A stretch of 64,000 bases of DNA. It comes from Actinomycetota bacterium (lineage in GTDB: Bacteria > Actinomycetota > Thermoleophilia > Solirubrobacterales > Solirubrobacteraceae). Both the position numbers and the translations under genes were made by a program. Below are positions 55,440 to 64,000 of this stretch, one piece after another. The stretch covers positions 23,784-87,783 of the forward strand of contig VAWK01000050.1 in the NCBI GenBank assembly GCA_005885515.1. Direction: 5' to 3'. The notes under the pieces are model-generated. The model was not told the DNA's origin and did not search any database. It saw nothing but the letters and a program-made list of their open reading frames with translations. Positions within the stretch are counted from its first letter, which is position 1. Every line of letters begins with the position of its first letter.

Positions 55440-55468
55440 CATATATCGATTGAACCGACATCTGTCAA
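55440..55468 (-). promoter_or_regulatory. Consensus promoter for arsR: TTGACA-N17-TATATG
   Basis: Minus strand ttgacagatgtcggttcaatcgatatatg, with the -10 ending 7 nt before the ATG at 55432; ATTGA-N11-TCAAT inverted repeat (55449-55469) overlaps it. Confidence 0.65.
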
Positions 55469-55486
55469 TGGATAGGGTTTTGGATC

Positions 55487-56209
55487 GTGACCGACGCCGC
55501 AGCGGTGATCACTGACGTTCACGCCAACCTCCCCGCGTTGCAGGCCGCGCTCAGGCGCATCGACGATCTGGGCATCGACCACGTCTACTGCGGCGGTGAC
55601 CTGGTGGGGTACGGGCCGCACCCTAACGAGGTGTGCACGTTGATCGCCGAGCGCCAGATACCGACGATCTACGGCAACTACGACTACGCGATCGCGCGCG
55701 ATGAACACGACTGCGGCTGCGCCTACGTCACTCCTCACGAGCGCGAGCTCGGGCAGCTCTCGGTCGAGTGGACGCTCACCCATACCGAGCAGGCGGCCAA
55801 GGACTTCATGCGCGGCTTGTCGTTCGACCTGCGCTTCCCGGTCGGGGCGGTTAACGTCCACCTCGTCCACGGCTCGCCGAGAAAAGTCAACGAGTACCTC
55901 TTCGTGGACAAGCCGGCGAGCCTCTATGAGCGGCTCGCTGCGGCCGAGAGCGATCCGGTATTGGCATTCGGCCATACCCACAAACCGTGGGCGCGAGAAT
56001 TCGGCGGCGTGCTGTTCATCAACTGCGGCTCGGTGGGCAAGCCCAAGGATGGTGACCCGCGCGCGGCCTTCGCGATCCTGCACCCCGCGCGCGAGAAGGT
56101 GCAGGTGACGATCGAGCGCGCCGACTACGACGCCGGCGCGGTCGCGGCACAGGTTCGGAGCGCCGGGCTGCCGGGCGAGTACGCCGAGAAGCTGCTCTTG
56201 GCCGCCTGA
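55487..56209 (+). CDS. Metallophosphoesterase (YfcE-like phosphodiesterase family)
   Basis: AAVITDVHANLPALQAALRRID, VYCGGDLVGYGPHPNEV, IYGNYDYAI, VHGSPRKVNEYLF, FGHTHKPW, NCGSVGKPKDGDPRAAFAIL. Confidence 0.92.
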   Translation: MTDAAAVITDVHANLPALQAALRRIDDLGIDHVYCGGDLVGYGPHPNEVCTLIAERQIPTIYGNYDYAIARDEHDCGCAYVTPHERELGQLSVEWTLTHTEQAAKDFMRGLSFDLRFPVGAVNVHLVHGSPRKVNEYLFVDKPASLYERLAAAESDPVLAFGHTHKPWAREFGGVLFINCGSVGKPKDGDPRAAFAILHPAREKVQVTIERADYDAGAVAAQVRSAGLPGEYAEKLLLAA

Positions 56210-56348
56210 ACGGAGCGTTTGAGGTACGTGCTTTTCGTCTTTAACCCACGACGCCAGGCGCTCGCAGATGGCGCTGACCTTCTTCGAACGGCTCGGCCGC
56301 CCGGGCGTTACGCGCCGAGCCAGCGGGCAGCGAAGCGGCTGAGGTGCC

Positions 56349-57140
56349 ATGCGACGCGATCGGAGACCGGGCGTGAGCGGAACTAGCACTCCTCCGCTCC
56401 CCCGCAGAGCGCTCGCCGAGCTCCTCGGATCGGCGTTCCTCGCGGCGCTCGTGATCGGCTCGGGCATCGCTGCGCAGGAACTCTCCCCCGGGAACGTGGG
56501 CCTGCAGCTGTTCGAGAATGCCGCTGCCACCGCGGCTGGCCTGTTCACGATCATCCTCATGTTCGGCCCCGTCTCCGCCGGCCACTTCAACCCGGTGGTC
56601 TCGGTCGTCGACGCGAGCTACGGCGGCATCAGCTGGCGCGACGCGCTCACATACGTGCCCGCCCAGGTGGCCGGCTGCACGCTCGGCGCCATCGCCGCCA
56701 ACGGCATGTTCACCAAGGCGGCCATCAGCCTCTCAACGCACCATCGCGCCTCGTCCGCCCACCTCTTTGGCGAGGTGATCGCCACTGCGGGCCTCGTACT
56801 CGTGATCTTCACCCTCGCGCGTACGCGGCGCAGTCATATGGCGCCCGCGGCCGTGGGCGCCTACATCGGCGCTGCCTACTTCTTCACCAGCTCCGCCAGC
56901 TTCGCCAACCCCGCGATCACCGTCGGACGGATGTACTCGAACACGTTTGCGGGCATCGCGCCGGCGTCGGTACCCGGCTTCGTGCTCGCTCAGCTGGTCG
57001 GCGGGGCGGCGGCGGTCCTCGCTCTCCGGGTGCTCTATCCGGACCACACACCTGCCGATGCCGCCGAGGTCGTGTTGCCACGCGGCGGTCCAGTCGACAT
57101 AGCAATCGCCATGCTTCCGGAGTCGACAAGCCGGGAGTAA
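56349..57140 (+). CDS. Aquaporin / MIP family channel
   Basis: ALAELLGSAFLAALVIGSGIAAQ...GPVSAGHFNPVVSVVDA...AYFFTSSASFANPAITVGRMYSNTFAGI; six TM helices. Confidence 0.88.
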   Translation: MRRDRRPGVSGTSTPPLPRRALAELLGSAFLAALVIGSGIAAQELSPGNVGLQLFENAAATAAGLFTIILMFGPVSAGHFNPVVSVVDASYGGISWRDALTYVPAQVAGCTLGAIAANGMFTKAAISLSTHHRASSAHLFGEVIATAGLVLVIFTLARTRRSHMAPAAVGAYIGAAYFFTSSASFANPAITVGRMYSNTFAGIAPASVPGFVLAQLVGGAAAVLALRVLYPDHTPADAAEVVLPRGGPVDIAIAMLPESTSRE

Positions 57141-57331
57141 GCCTTCAGGCAGGACGCCGAGACGCTCAACCGAGCCTTCGGTGGGGTCGGCGCGGCGTTG
57201 GGCGCACGGCAGTCGTGATGGTCCTCAACCAGAAGTCCGCGCGCAAGCTTCGCGCGGACCAGTCAGCGTCACGACACCTTGGCCGACCGCGTCGGAGCCG
57301 GGCTTTATGCCGACCTGCAAACCTTCTGCTC

Positions 57332-58699
57332 ATGCAAACGAGCCGGCCCGCGCGGCCGCCCGACCTGCTTCCGCCTGAGCCCTCGGAGCCTCCGGTGGTT
57401 CAGACGATGCGCTGGATCCGCTCGCCGATCGACTTCCTGGAGTCGTGCCGGCGCCGGCTCGGCGACACGTTCAGCGTGCGCTTCATCGGCTTCCAGACGC
57501 CGATGGTGATGCTGTCGGACCCGGAGGCGGTCAGGGCCCTGTATACCGCGCGAGACAGCGGGCTGCCGCCGGGCCGCACGCTCGGGCTGCGGCCCGTGAT
57601 GGGCCCTCGGTCGATCCTGTTGCTCGAGGGACAGGAGCATCTGGCGCGCCGCAAGCTGATGCTGCCGCCGTTCCACGGCGAGCGGATGCGGGCCTACGAG
57701 GACGTGATTCGGGAGGTCGCCGCAGGCGAGATCGCGACTTGGCCGCGCGAGCGGGCGTTCCCGATGCATCCTCGGATGCAGGCAGTCACTCTCGAGGTGA
57801 TCATGCGGGCGGTGTTCGGGGTCACCGATCGCGAACGGCTCTCGCAGCTGCGTGTCGGGCTGCGCTCGCTGCTCGACGACACGGCATCTTCCCGCCTCCA
57901 ACTCAGCGTGCTGGTCGCGCGGCGCCTCCGCCGCGCTGGCCCGCCCGCCGGGCTCGACGGCCTGACGATGGACGTCGACGAGCTGCTGGCCGCCGAGATC
58001 GCCGAGCACCGGGCCGATCCGGCGAGCACCGAGCGCGATGACATCCTCGCGCAACTGATGGCGGCGACCTTCGAGGACGGCGGACGGATGAGCGACAGCG
58101 AGCTGCGCGATCAGCTGGTGACGCTGCTGCTCGCCGGACACGAGACGACAGCGACCGCGCTCGCCTGGACGTTCGACCTGCTTCTTCGTCATCCCGCGCA
58201 GCTGGCGCGCCTGCGCACCGAGGTCGAGCGGGGCGCTGAGGACACCTATATCCGCGCCGTCGTCGCCGAGTCGCTCCGCTTGCGCCCGGTCGTACCGATC
58301 GCGGGACGGCGGCTCGGGTCCGAGCTGCTGGTAAACGGCTACACGCTGCCGGCCGGCACCGACGTCGCGCCGTCGATCTGGCTCACCCACACGCGCGCAG
58401 ATATCTACCCAGAGCCGCTCGCCTTCCGACCCGAGCGCTTCCTCGAGGACGCTCCCGCGACCTACTCGTGGATACCCTTCGGCGGCGGCTCGCGACGGTG
58501 CCTCGGGGCGAGCTTCGCAGAGCTCGAGATGCGCGTCGTGCTGCGCGAGGTGCTGCGCAGCTGCGAGATCCGCGCCGCCGACGCACGGCCCGAGCGAATC
58601 GCGCGTCGCAACGTCACGCTCGCGCCCCGCCGCGGGACTCGGGTCGTCGTGTCCGTGCAACCGCCCGCCGCCGCTCCAACGGCCACTGCGACGGCTTGA
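57332..58699 (+). CDS. Cytochrome P450
   Basis: LLLAGHETTATALAW (I-helix), ESLRLRPV (ExxR), YSWIPFGGGSRRCLGASFAELEMRVVL (heme Cys); ATG at 57332. Confidence 0.95.
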   Translation: MQTSRPARPPDLLPPEPSEPPVVQTMRWIRSPIDFLESCRRRLGDTFSVRFIGFQTPMVMLSDPEAVRALYTARDSGLPPGRTLGLRPVMGPRSILLLEGQEHLARRKLMLPPFHGERMRAYEDVIREVAAGEIATWPRERAFPMHPRMQAVTLEVIMRAVFGVTDRERLSQLRVGLRSLLDDTASSRLQLSVLVARRLRRAGPPAGLDGLTMDVDELLAAEIAEHRADPASTERDDILAQLMAATFEDGGRMSDSELRDQLVTLLLAGHETTATALAWTFDLLLRHPAQLARLRTEVERGAEDTYIRAVVAESLRLRPVVPIAGRRLGSELLVNGYTLPAGTDVAPSIWLTHTRADIYPEPLAFRPERFLEDAPATYSWIPFGGGSRRCLGASFAELEMRVVLREVLRSCEIRAADARPERIARRNVTLAPRRGTRVVVSVQPPAAAPTATATA

Positions 58700-59166
58700 A
58701 GCGTTCCGGTCCGGCGTACCTGCGGCTCGTGCGGGCCGCGAGGCCCGGACGGGATCACGGCCGCTGGACTCCTCCTGCTCGCTGCGTGCGCCTACCGATC
58801 GCGCCGACGCACTCGCATTGGGGTCGCCGGACTACTGCTGTTCCGCGAATGCGAGCACCCTCGTGCCGACCCTACCGTGCTGCCTTCCGCGCAAGGGGCT
58901 CCTCACGCCACAAGTGGTGCGAAGTAGCCCGGGATGCACGAAGCAGGGACCCAGCTCCTCCGCATCCGTGTGGCGAAGCGGGCGCCGGTCGATAGAGGAG
59001 CTCGTGCTCCTCGACCTTTGCGCCAGTCTGATGAGCATCGGTCCGGATGGCTCGATTGTCCCGCTAGGGCACGTTGCGCGAGGAGCAGCAGCGCATCGGG
59101 CAGGCCGGCGCGAACGAGTCCTTAGCAATCGGTGCGCCCAGTTCCAGCCGCGCGGCTCTTGGGGGT

Positions 59167-59577
59167 TCACCCCTGGCGGTCAGGACCTGCGCGTTCGAGC
59201 TCGATCCGGATCAACACGCGACGTTCGCGTTCCATCCGCTCCCGGTAATCGTCCCAGTCGGGGTTCTCGTCCGGGAAACGCTTGTAGTAGTCGATCAGGG
59301 GGTCCATCGCCTCCGGCAGCGAGACCACCTGCGCAGTGCCCTCGAAGAAGAGCCACTGCCCGAAGAACCCGTTGGTGAAGATGCAGGCCTGCGCCCAGGG
59401 ATCGCGACGGAGGTTGCGCACCTTGTAGGCGGTCTCCCTGCTCGAGATCATCGCCCGCCCCTCGCCGTCGACGTTCACGAGTACTGGGCTCTGCTGGATC
59501 CTGCCGTCGGCCCGGCGGGTGGCGAGCACGCCGCGATGGTGTTTCTGCACGAACGCGCGCGCCTCGTCGAGATCCAC
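59167..59577 (-). CDS. PPOX-class (pyridoxamine 5'-phosphate oxidase-like, possibly F420-dependent) protein
   Basis: MDLDEARAFVQKHHRGVLATRRADGRIQQSPVLVNVDGEGRAMISSRETAYKVRNLRRDPWAQACIF. Confidence 0.88.
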   Translation of the reverse strand: MDLDEARAFVQKHHRGVLATRRADGRIQQSPVLVNVDGEGRAMISSRETAYKVRNLRRDPWAQACIFTNGFFGQWLFFEGTAQVVSLPEAMDPLIDYYKRFPDENPDWDDYRERMERERRVLIRIELERAGPDRQG

Positions 59578-60455
59578 GGTCCGACTCTAGCTCTGGCGAA
59601 GGGCAAAGCCCATCGCCGTAGCGGATTCGCCCGTGAAGTGCAGATTCTCGCTTCCATACCGAGCGAGGGCCCTCCGCTCGCGGGGCCAAGTGCCCGCCGT
59701 TGACGAGCAGTTCTGACGGGCGTGCTGTCAGCTTCCGCATCTGTCCGGCGAAGTCGACTGAGGGCGGCCAGACGACTGCTTCGCCGGGCTAAGCGAGCGT
59801 CTGTCGAGCGGACGCGGAGATGCTCGGTGGTCATCCATCGGTGTGCCAACGAAAGCCAGACCGCTCTGGCTCGGGAAGCGTCCCGCCGCGTAACCCACCA
59901 CCCGAGCTGCCTTCGGGGGCGGGCGGGAAGTAGGTCGGCGAGCGATACTCGCGGCAGGCAGACCGCGACCAAACTCGAAGGGCTCATCGACCGCGGAGAC
60001 CCCTTCCTTACCATTCTTCGCCGGCCGTCTTGTCGGGGCCGCGGTGCCGAAACGTCCGCGGTGGCCGCGCGCCGAGTGCCCTGTGACGACTCGCTAGGAC
60101 GACACGCGCGCTCCCAGGACGCCCCCAGGAAGCGCGCCGCCAGAACCCCAGCGCAGCCCGGCGCGTCGCGTGGCCACCGTCCTTGTCGGTCGGCAATATC
60201 GTCGGTGGCTCATGACCACAGTCGCCCGCGTGTTTGCGTCGGTGAAACTGGTCCCGGAGTCCGAGAGTCGGGAAGCACGGGAATACTGGGAAGAGCACCG
60301 GGACGCGTTTGACGGGCCTGCGTGGCTCCTGGAGAACATTCTCGATCCCAAGCGCGAGGCCGGAAAGACGCGCGCCGCGGTGTTTAGAAAGCCAGGGAGC
60401 GGGGAAGTACTGCCCCGGTCGAGCTGCGAGCAAGGGAGCGAAGGGGAGAGAGGCG

Positions 60456-61505
60456 GTGCGTGACGCGAGCATTCGGGGTTGGCTGCGAGCCGTCGCCGTA
60501 ACGGGCGGGGTCATCGTGCTGACTGGGGTGCTGCTCGCAATGGTGGGGGTCGCGCGGGCCGGATACGCCCCGCTGAACCAGCCCGGGCCCAAGCTCGAAG
60601 TGTCGGGCCGGCTGCTGCGAGCCGCGCTCCGCTGCACGCCCGAGGTGGCCAGCGACCCGCGCGAGCCGATCCTGCTCATCCCCGGTACCACGCTCACGCC
60701 GGAAGCCAACTTCTCGTGGAACTACGAGCGCGCGCTCACAGCGCTGGGGCTGCCTTACTGTACGGTGGAGCTGCCAAACCATGCCATGTCCGATATCCAG
60801 GTCGCGGCGGAATACGTCGTGTACGCCCTGCGCAGGATGTCCAGCTTCGAAGGCAAGAACGGTGCCCGCAAGGTCCAGGTCATCGGCTACAGCCAGGGCG
60901 GCATGGTCCCGCGGTGGGCGCTTCGCTTCTGGCCCGACACGCGCAAGCTCGTCGACGACGACGTGGGACTGGACGCGTCCAACCACGGCACCGTCACCGC
61001 GGAGGCCGCGTGCCTTGAAGCGTGCGCGCCGGCGGTGTGGCAGCAGCGCGACAACTCCGCGTTCACCGCAGCGCTGAACTCGTACGCCGAAACATTCCCG
61101 GCGATCTCCTACACCGAGGTCTACTCGCAGAACGACGAGATCGTGGTCCCCAACCTGAACGAACAAGGGAGCTCCTCCGTGCACAGCGGCGCCGGCGAAA
61201 TCGCCAACATCGCCGTGCAGGAAGTCTGCCCGGGCCACGTGGCCGATCACCTGGCGATGGGCAGCTACGACCCTGTCGGCTACGCGCTCGCGATCGACGC
61301 CGTCACGCACGCGGGGCCCGCGCAGGCGTCCCGCATCGCCGCCACCGTCTGCGCGGAACCGTTCCAGCCCGGCGTCGACCCGAGCACGTTCGCCCAGGAC
61401 GACGCCAAATACGACCAGGAAATCAGCGAAGTGTTCGCCACCTACCCGCGCAGCAAAAGCGAACCGCCGCTGAAGTGCTATGTGACCGCGAGCTGCCGCG
61501 GCTGA
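60456..61505 (+). CDS. Candida antarctica lipase B (CalB)-like secreted lipase
   Basis: EPILLIPGTTLTPEANFSWNYERALTALGLPYCTVELPNHAMSDIQVAAEYVVYALRRM...VQVIGYSQGGMVPRWALRFWPDTRKLVDDDVGLDASNHGTV...APAVWQQ...NDEIVVPNL; collinear with CalB motifs; N-terminal TM/signal. Confidence 0.85.
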   Translation: MRDASIRGWLRAVAVTGGVIVLTGVLLAMVGVARAGYAPLNQPGPKLEVSGRLLRAALRCTPEVASDPREPILLIPGTTLTPEANFSWNYERALTALGLPYCTVELPNHAMSDIQVAAEYVVYALRRMSSFEGKNGARKVQVIGYSQGGMVPRWALRFWPDTRKLVDDDVGLDASNHGTVTAEAACLEACAPAVWQQRDNSAFTAALNSYAETFPAISYTEVYSQNDEIVVPNLNEQGSSSVHSGAGEIANIAVQEVCPGHVADHLAMGSYDPVGYALAIDAVTHAGPAQASRIAATVCAEPFQPGVDPSTFAQDDAKYDQEISEVFATYPRSKSEPPLKCYVTASCRG

Positions 61506-61506
61506 G

Positions 61507-63597
61507 ATGAGCACACTGCGGGCTTGGATACTCCTTGCGCTGGCGCTGCTCGCCTCCGTCGCCGGCGCGCTACCGGGTGCGGCGGCGGAACTGCCGACCG
61601 AACCGAAATGCGAGTTCATCGCCAGCCCCGGCAGCAGCAAGTGCATGCTGCCGTTTCCCGACGACTACTACACCAAGGCCGATCCGACGAGCCCCACGGG
61701 GCGGCGTATCGACTTCCGCGAACTGGGCATGCCCACGAACGCCGCCGGTGTGCCAATCGAAGTCGCTCCGTACAACGTAGGCGACGGCTTCAGCCCGGGC
61801 TCGGTGATCACGGTGAAGATCCCCGGGATCGAAACGGCCGCCGACGTGGCGGCGATGCGTACCGTGCCGATCAACGGAATCGGCCGCTACACCGCGTCGG
61901 GCGCGCCGATCTTGGTGATCGATGCGAGCAGCGGGCAGCGCTGGCCGATCTGGGTCGAGATCGACTCGACGGTCAAACCGGACAAGGCAAACGTCGAGAT
62001 CCATCCCGCGGTCAACTTCACCTCGGGCCACCGCTACATCGTCGCCCTGCGGAACCTGAGAAACGCAAACAAACAGCACCTCGAAGCGCCCGAAGGGTTC
62101 CGCTTCTACCGCGACAACCTCCCCTCCTCCGAAGAAAAGGTCAACGCACGCCGTGCACACTTCGCCGAACTATTCTCCAAGCTCAAAGCCGCCGGCATCG
62201 CGCGCTCGAGCCTCTACCTCGCATGGGACTTCACGGTCGCCAGCGACCAGAACAACACCGGCCGGGAGCTCGCGGTGCGCAACGCCGCGTTCGCGCAGCT
62301 CGGCGACACCAACCTCGCCGACGGCATCGTGCAGGGAAGCTCGCCCACGTTCACTGTCACGAGCGTCGAAAACGAACCTGACCCCGGTGAAATCGCGCGG
62401 CGGGTCAAGGGCGAAATCGTCGTGCCTTGCTTCCTGTTCCCGAGCTGCGGGCCCGGCGGCACGATGGTGCTGGGCGCCGGAGGCGCGCCGGTCCAGAACG
62501 GCATCTGGAGCGCCAACTTCGACTGCATCATCCCCGCCGTGGCCACCACCGGTCCCGGAGAGTCGGCGCGCCCGTCGCTCTACGGGCACGGCCTCTTCGG
62601 AAACGCCGGCGAGGTCGCCTCCGGCCCGCAGCGAAGCCTCTCCCAGGCGCACGACACCGTTCAGTGCGCGACCGATGAGATCGGCATGGCCGAGTCGGAC
62701 ATCCCGTCGGCGGTGGCCGCCACTCAGAACCTGTCGCTGTTCGACAGGATCCCCGATCGCCTGCAGCAGGGGCTGCTCGACGAGCTCTACCTCGGCCGCG
62801 CGCTGATCAGCCCGAGCGGCTTCACAACCAACGCCGCCTTCCACCAGGACGGCACGCTCTCCACGCCGTCCGTGCTGAACATCAGCCACCTCTACTACAA
62901 CGGCAACAGCCAGGGCGGCATCATGGGCGGCGCGCTTACGGCAGTATCGCCCGACTTCAGGCGTGCGTCGCTAGGCGTGCCGGCGATGAACTACTCGGTG
63001 CTGCTGCCGCGGTCGGTGGACTTCGACCAGTTCGCCGAACTTCTGTACCCGGCCTACCCCGACGAAGAATCACGGCCGCTGATCTTCGACATCATCCAGC
63101 TGCTGTGGGACCGCGGCGAGCCTGACGGCTACGCACAGCGGATGACCTCGAACCCGCTGCCCGACACCCCGTCCCACCAGGTGCTGCTGGACGTGGCCTT
63201 CGGCGATCACCAGGTGACCGACTACCAGGCCGACGTGGAGGCGCGCACGGTCGGCGCGAGAGCGCATCGCCCGGTCCTGTATGAAGGGCGCTGGCCGAGC
63301 GGGTTGCCGCTGTGGAGCGTGGACGGGATCGTCACGTATCCCTACACAGGGTCGGCGATCTACTACTGGGACGGCGGGCCGATCCGTGAAAGCGCGCCCG
63401 GCTCGGGCCAGTTCATGGGCACCGAACCGCCCCCGTTCGAAAACCTGCCCAACCGCTCGGGCGCAGACCCGCACGGCCTGCCGCGCGCCACTCCCGCCGA
63501 GCAGCAGCTCGTCTCGGACTTCTTCGAAGGCGCCGTTCAGGTGGGCGACAGCTGCAACGGCGGTCCCTGCTACTCGGGCAGCTTCACCGGGCCGTAG
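61507..63597 (+). CDS. Large secreted alpha/beta hydrolase-like protein (696 aa)
   Basis: Signal peptide MSTLRAWILLALALLASVAGALPGAAAE; nucleophile elbow-like YYNGNSQGGIMGGAL; FGDHQVTDYQADV; starts 1 nt after the CalB-like gene ends. Confidence 0.78.
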   Translation: MSTLRAWILLALALLASVAGALPGAAAELPTEPKCEFIASPGSSKCMLPFPDDYYTKADPTSPTGRRIDFRELGMPTNAAGVPIEVAPYNVGDGFSPGSVITVKIPGIETAADVAAMRTVPINGIGRYTASGAPILVIDASSGQRWPIWVEIDSTVKPDKANVEIHPAVNFTSGHRYIVALRNLRNANKQHLEAPEGFRFYRDNLPSSEEKVNARRAHFAELFSKLKAAGIARSSLYLAWDFTVASDQNNTGRELAVRNAAFAQLGDTNLADGIVQGSSPTFTVTSVENEPDPGEIARRVKGEIVVPCFLFPSCGPGGTMVLGAGGAPVQNGIWSANFDCIIPAVATTGPGESARPSLYGHGLFGNAGEVASGPQRSLSQAHDTVQCATDEIGMAESDIPSAVAATQNLSLFDRIPDRLQQGLLDELYLGRALISPSGFTTNAAFHQDGTLSTPSVLNISHLYYNGNSQGGIMGGALTAVSPDFRRASLGVPAMNYSVLLPRSVDFDQFAELLYPAYPDEESRPLIFDIIQLLWDRGEPDGYAQRMTSNPLPDTPSHQVLLDVAFGDHQVTDYQADVEARTVGARAHRPVLYEGRWPSGLPLWSVDGIVTYPYTGSAIYYWDGGPIRESAPGSGQFMGTEPPPFENLPNRSGADPHGLPRATPAEQQLVSDFFEGAVQVGDSCNGGPCYSGSFTGP

Positions 63598-63786
63598 CGG
63601 GGTCCGATGGGCCGCGCGGGCGCGAGCCGCCCTGCCGGACCCACACAGCGCCAAGCGCGAGACCCTCAGCTTTGGTCCGCTCGCGGATGATCTTTCTGTC
63701 CGGCGCACGCACCCTACAGCCGCTCTGACCAGCAGAGCCTTCTCGACGATTAAGCGATTCAGCGGGTTTGCAGGGACCGTCGGTAA

Positions 63787-63829
63787 TGGAGCTAGCCGGA
63801 CTCGAACCGGCGACCTCCTGGGTGCGATC
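63787..63829 (-). tRNA. tRNA-Ala-like 3' fragment (no 5' half); attachment-site type remnant
   Basis: Minus strand ggatcgcacccaggaggtcgccggttcgagtccggctagctcca: T-arm GCCGG-TTCGAGT-CCGGC and acceptor TAGCTCCA (compatible with G3:U70 tRNA-Ala); D-arm and 5' acceptor are absent from the expected upstream position. Confidence 0.65.
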
Positions 63830-64000
63830 CACCGACTCTGCACACTGATTTCGTGTCAAAAGGTGCCGATTAGCGGGGGTTTGTGAATGGCCCAAATCCC
63901 AGCCCTCGGCGCGGATGCACGTGGATTATCGGCGATTATCTGCGACTCAGGCACTTTTGACACGAAATCAGTGTGCAGAGTCGGTGGATAGCACCCAGGA
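63816..64000. repeat. Near-perfect ~46-bp inverted repeat (arms 63816-63861 and 63955-64000)
   Basis: Arm: ttttgacacgaaatcagtgtgcagagtcggtggat[c/a]gcacccagga; 45/46 match; spacer 63862-63954; right arm cut by window end. Confidence 0.95.

Noticed and set aside
58700-59166. Gap between the P450 and PPOX genes checked for small RNAs/tRNA/gene remnants
   Set aside because: No cloverleaf, terminator with U-tract, or recognisable protein fragment found by eye.
60170-60463. 97-aa plus-strand ORF (MATVLVGRQYRRWLMTTVARVFASVKLVPESESREAREYWEEHR...)
   Set aside because: In an otherwise featureless ~750-bp gap, no recognisable family, competing ORFs in both strands; insufficient support.
63584-63895. 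103-aa minus-strand ORF containing VDRTQEVAGSSPASSI
   Set aside because: This motif is the well-known spurious translation of a tRNA T-arm/3' end; the region is the tRNA fragment.

Overview
High-GC actinobacterial chromosome segment. The gene content resembles Thermoleophilia/Solirubrobacterales, but that is inference from gene content and was not tested. Left part (1-14 kb): partial prephenate dehydratase, a DUF4446-like protein, a Ser/Thr-kinase/FHA/PP2C/PBP/PknB-PASTA/Ddl envelope-signalling cluster, a third kinase with a discoidin-like ectodomain, UppP and DedA. Middle (14.7-29.8 kb): an exopolysaccharide/cell-envelope cluster (DUF354, CapD-like, LytR_C, O-antigen ligase, flippase, several glycosyltransferases, sugar transferase, ATP-grasp) with a phosphosulfolactate synthase (ComA) inside it. 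It ends in a zinc-ribbon/discoidin gene broken by an 8-bp tandem duplication and an in-frame TAG. Right part (29.8-64 kb): an accessory-type mosaic of hydrolases, small redox proteins, paralogous TetR regulators, an arsR/metallophosphoesterase/aquaporin group, a P450 and secreted lipases. It also contains several truncated or decayed genes (ABC ATPase, two VOC genes, a DMT-permease fragment, a YCII paralog). The extreme right end carries a tRNA-Ala-like 3' fragment within a ~46-bp near-perfect inverted repeat that reaches the window edge, possibly an integration-element boundary. No rRNA, complete tRNA, CRISPR array or recognisable transposase/integrase was seen. All product names come from reading motifs by eye; no database search was run.
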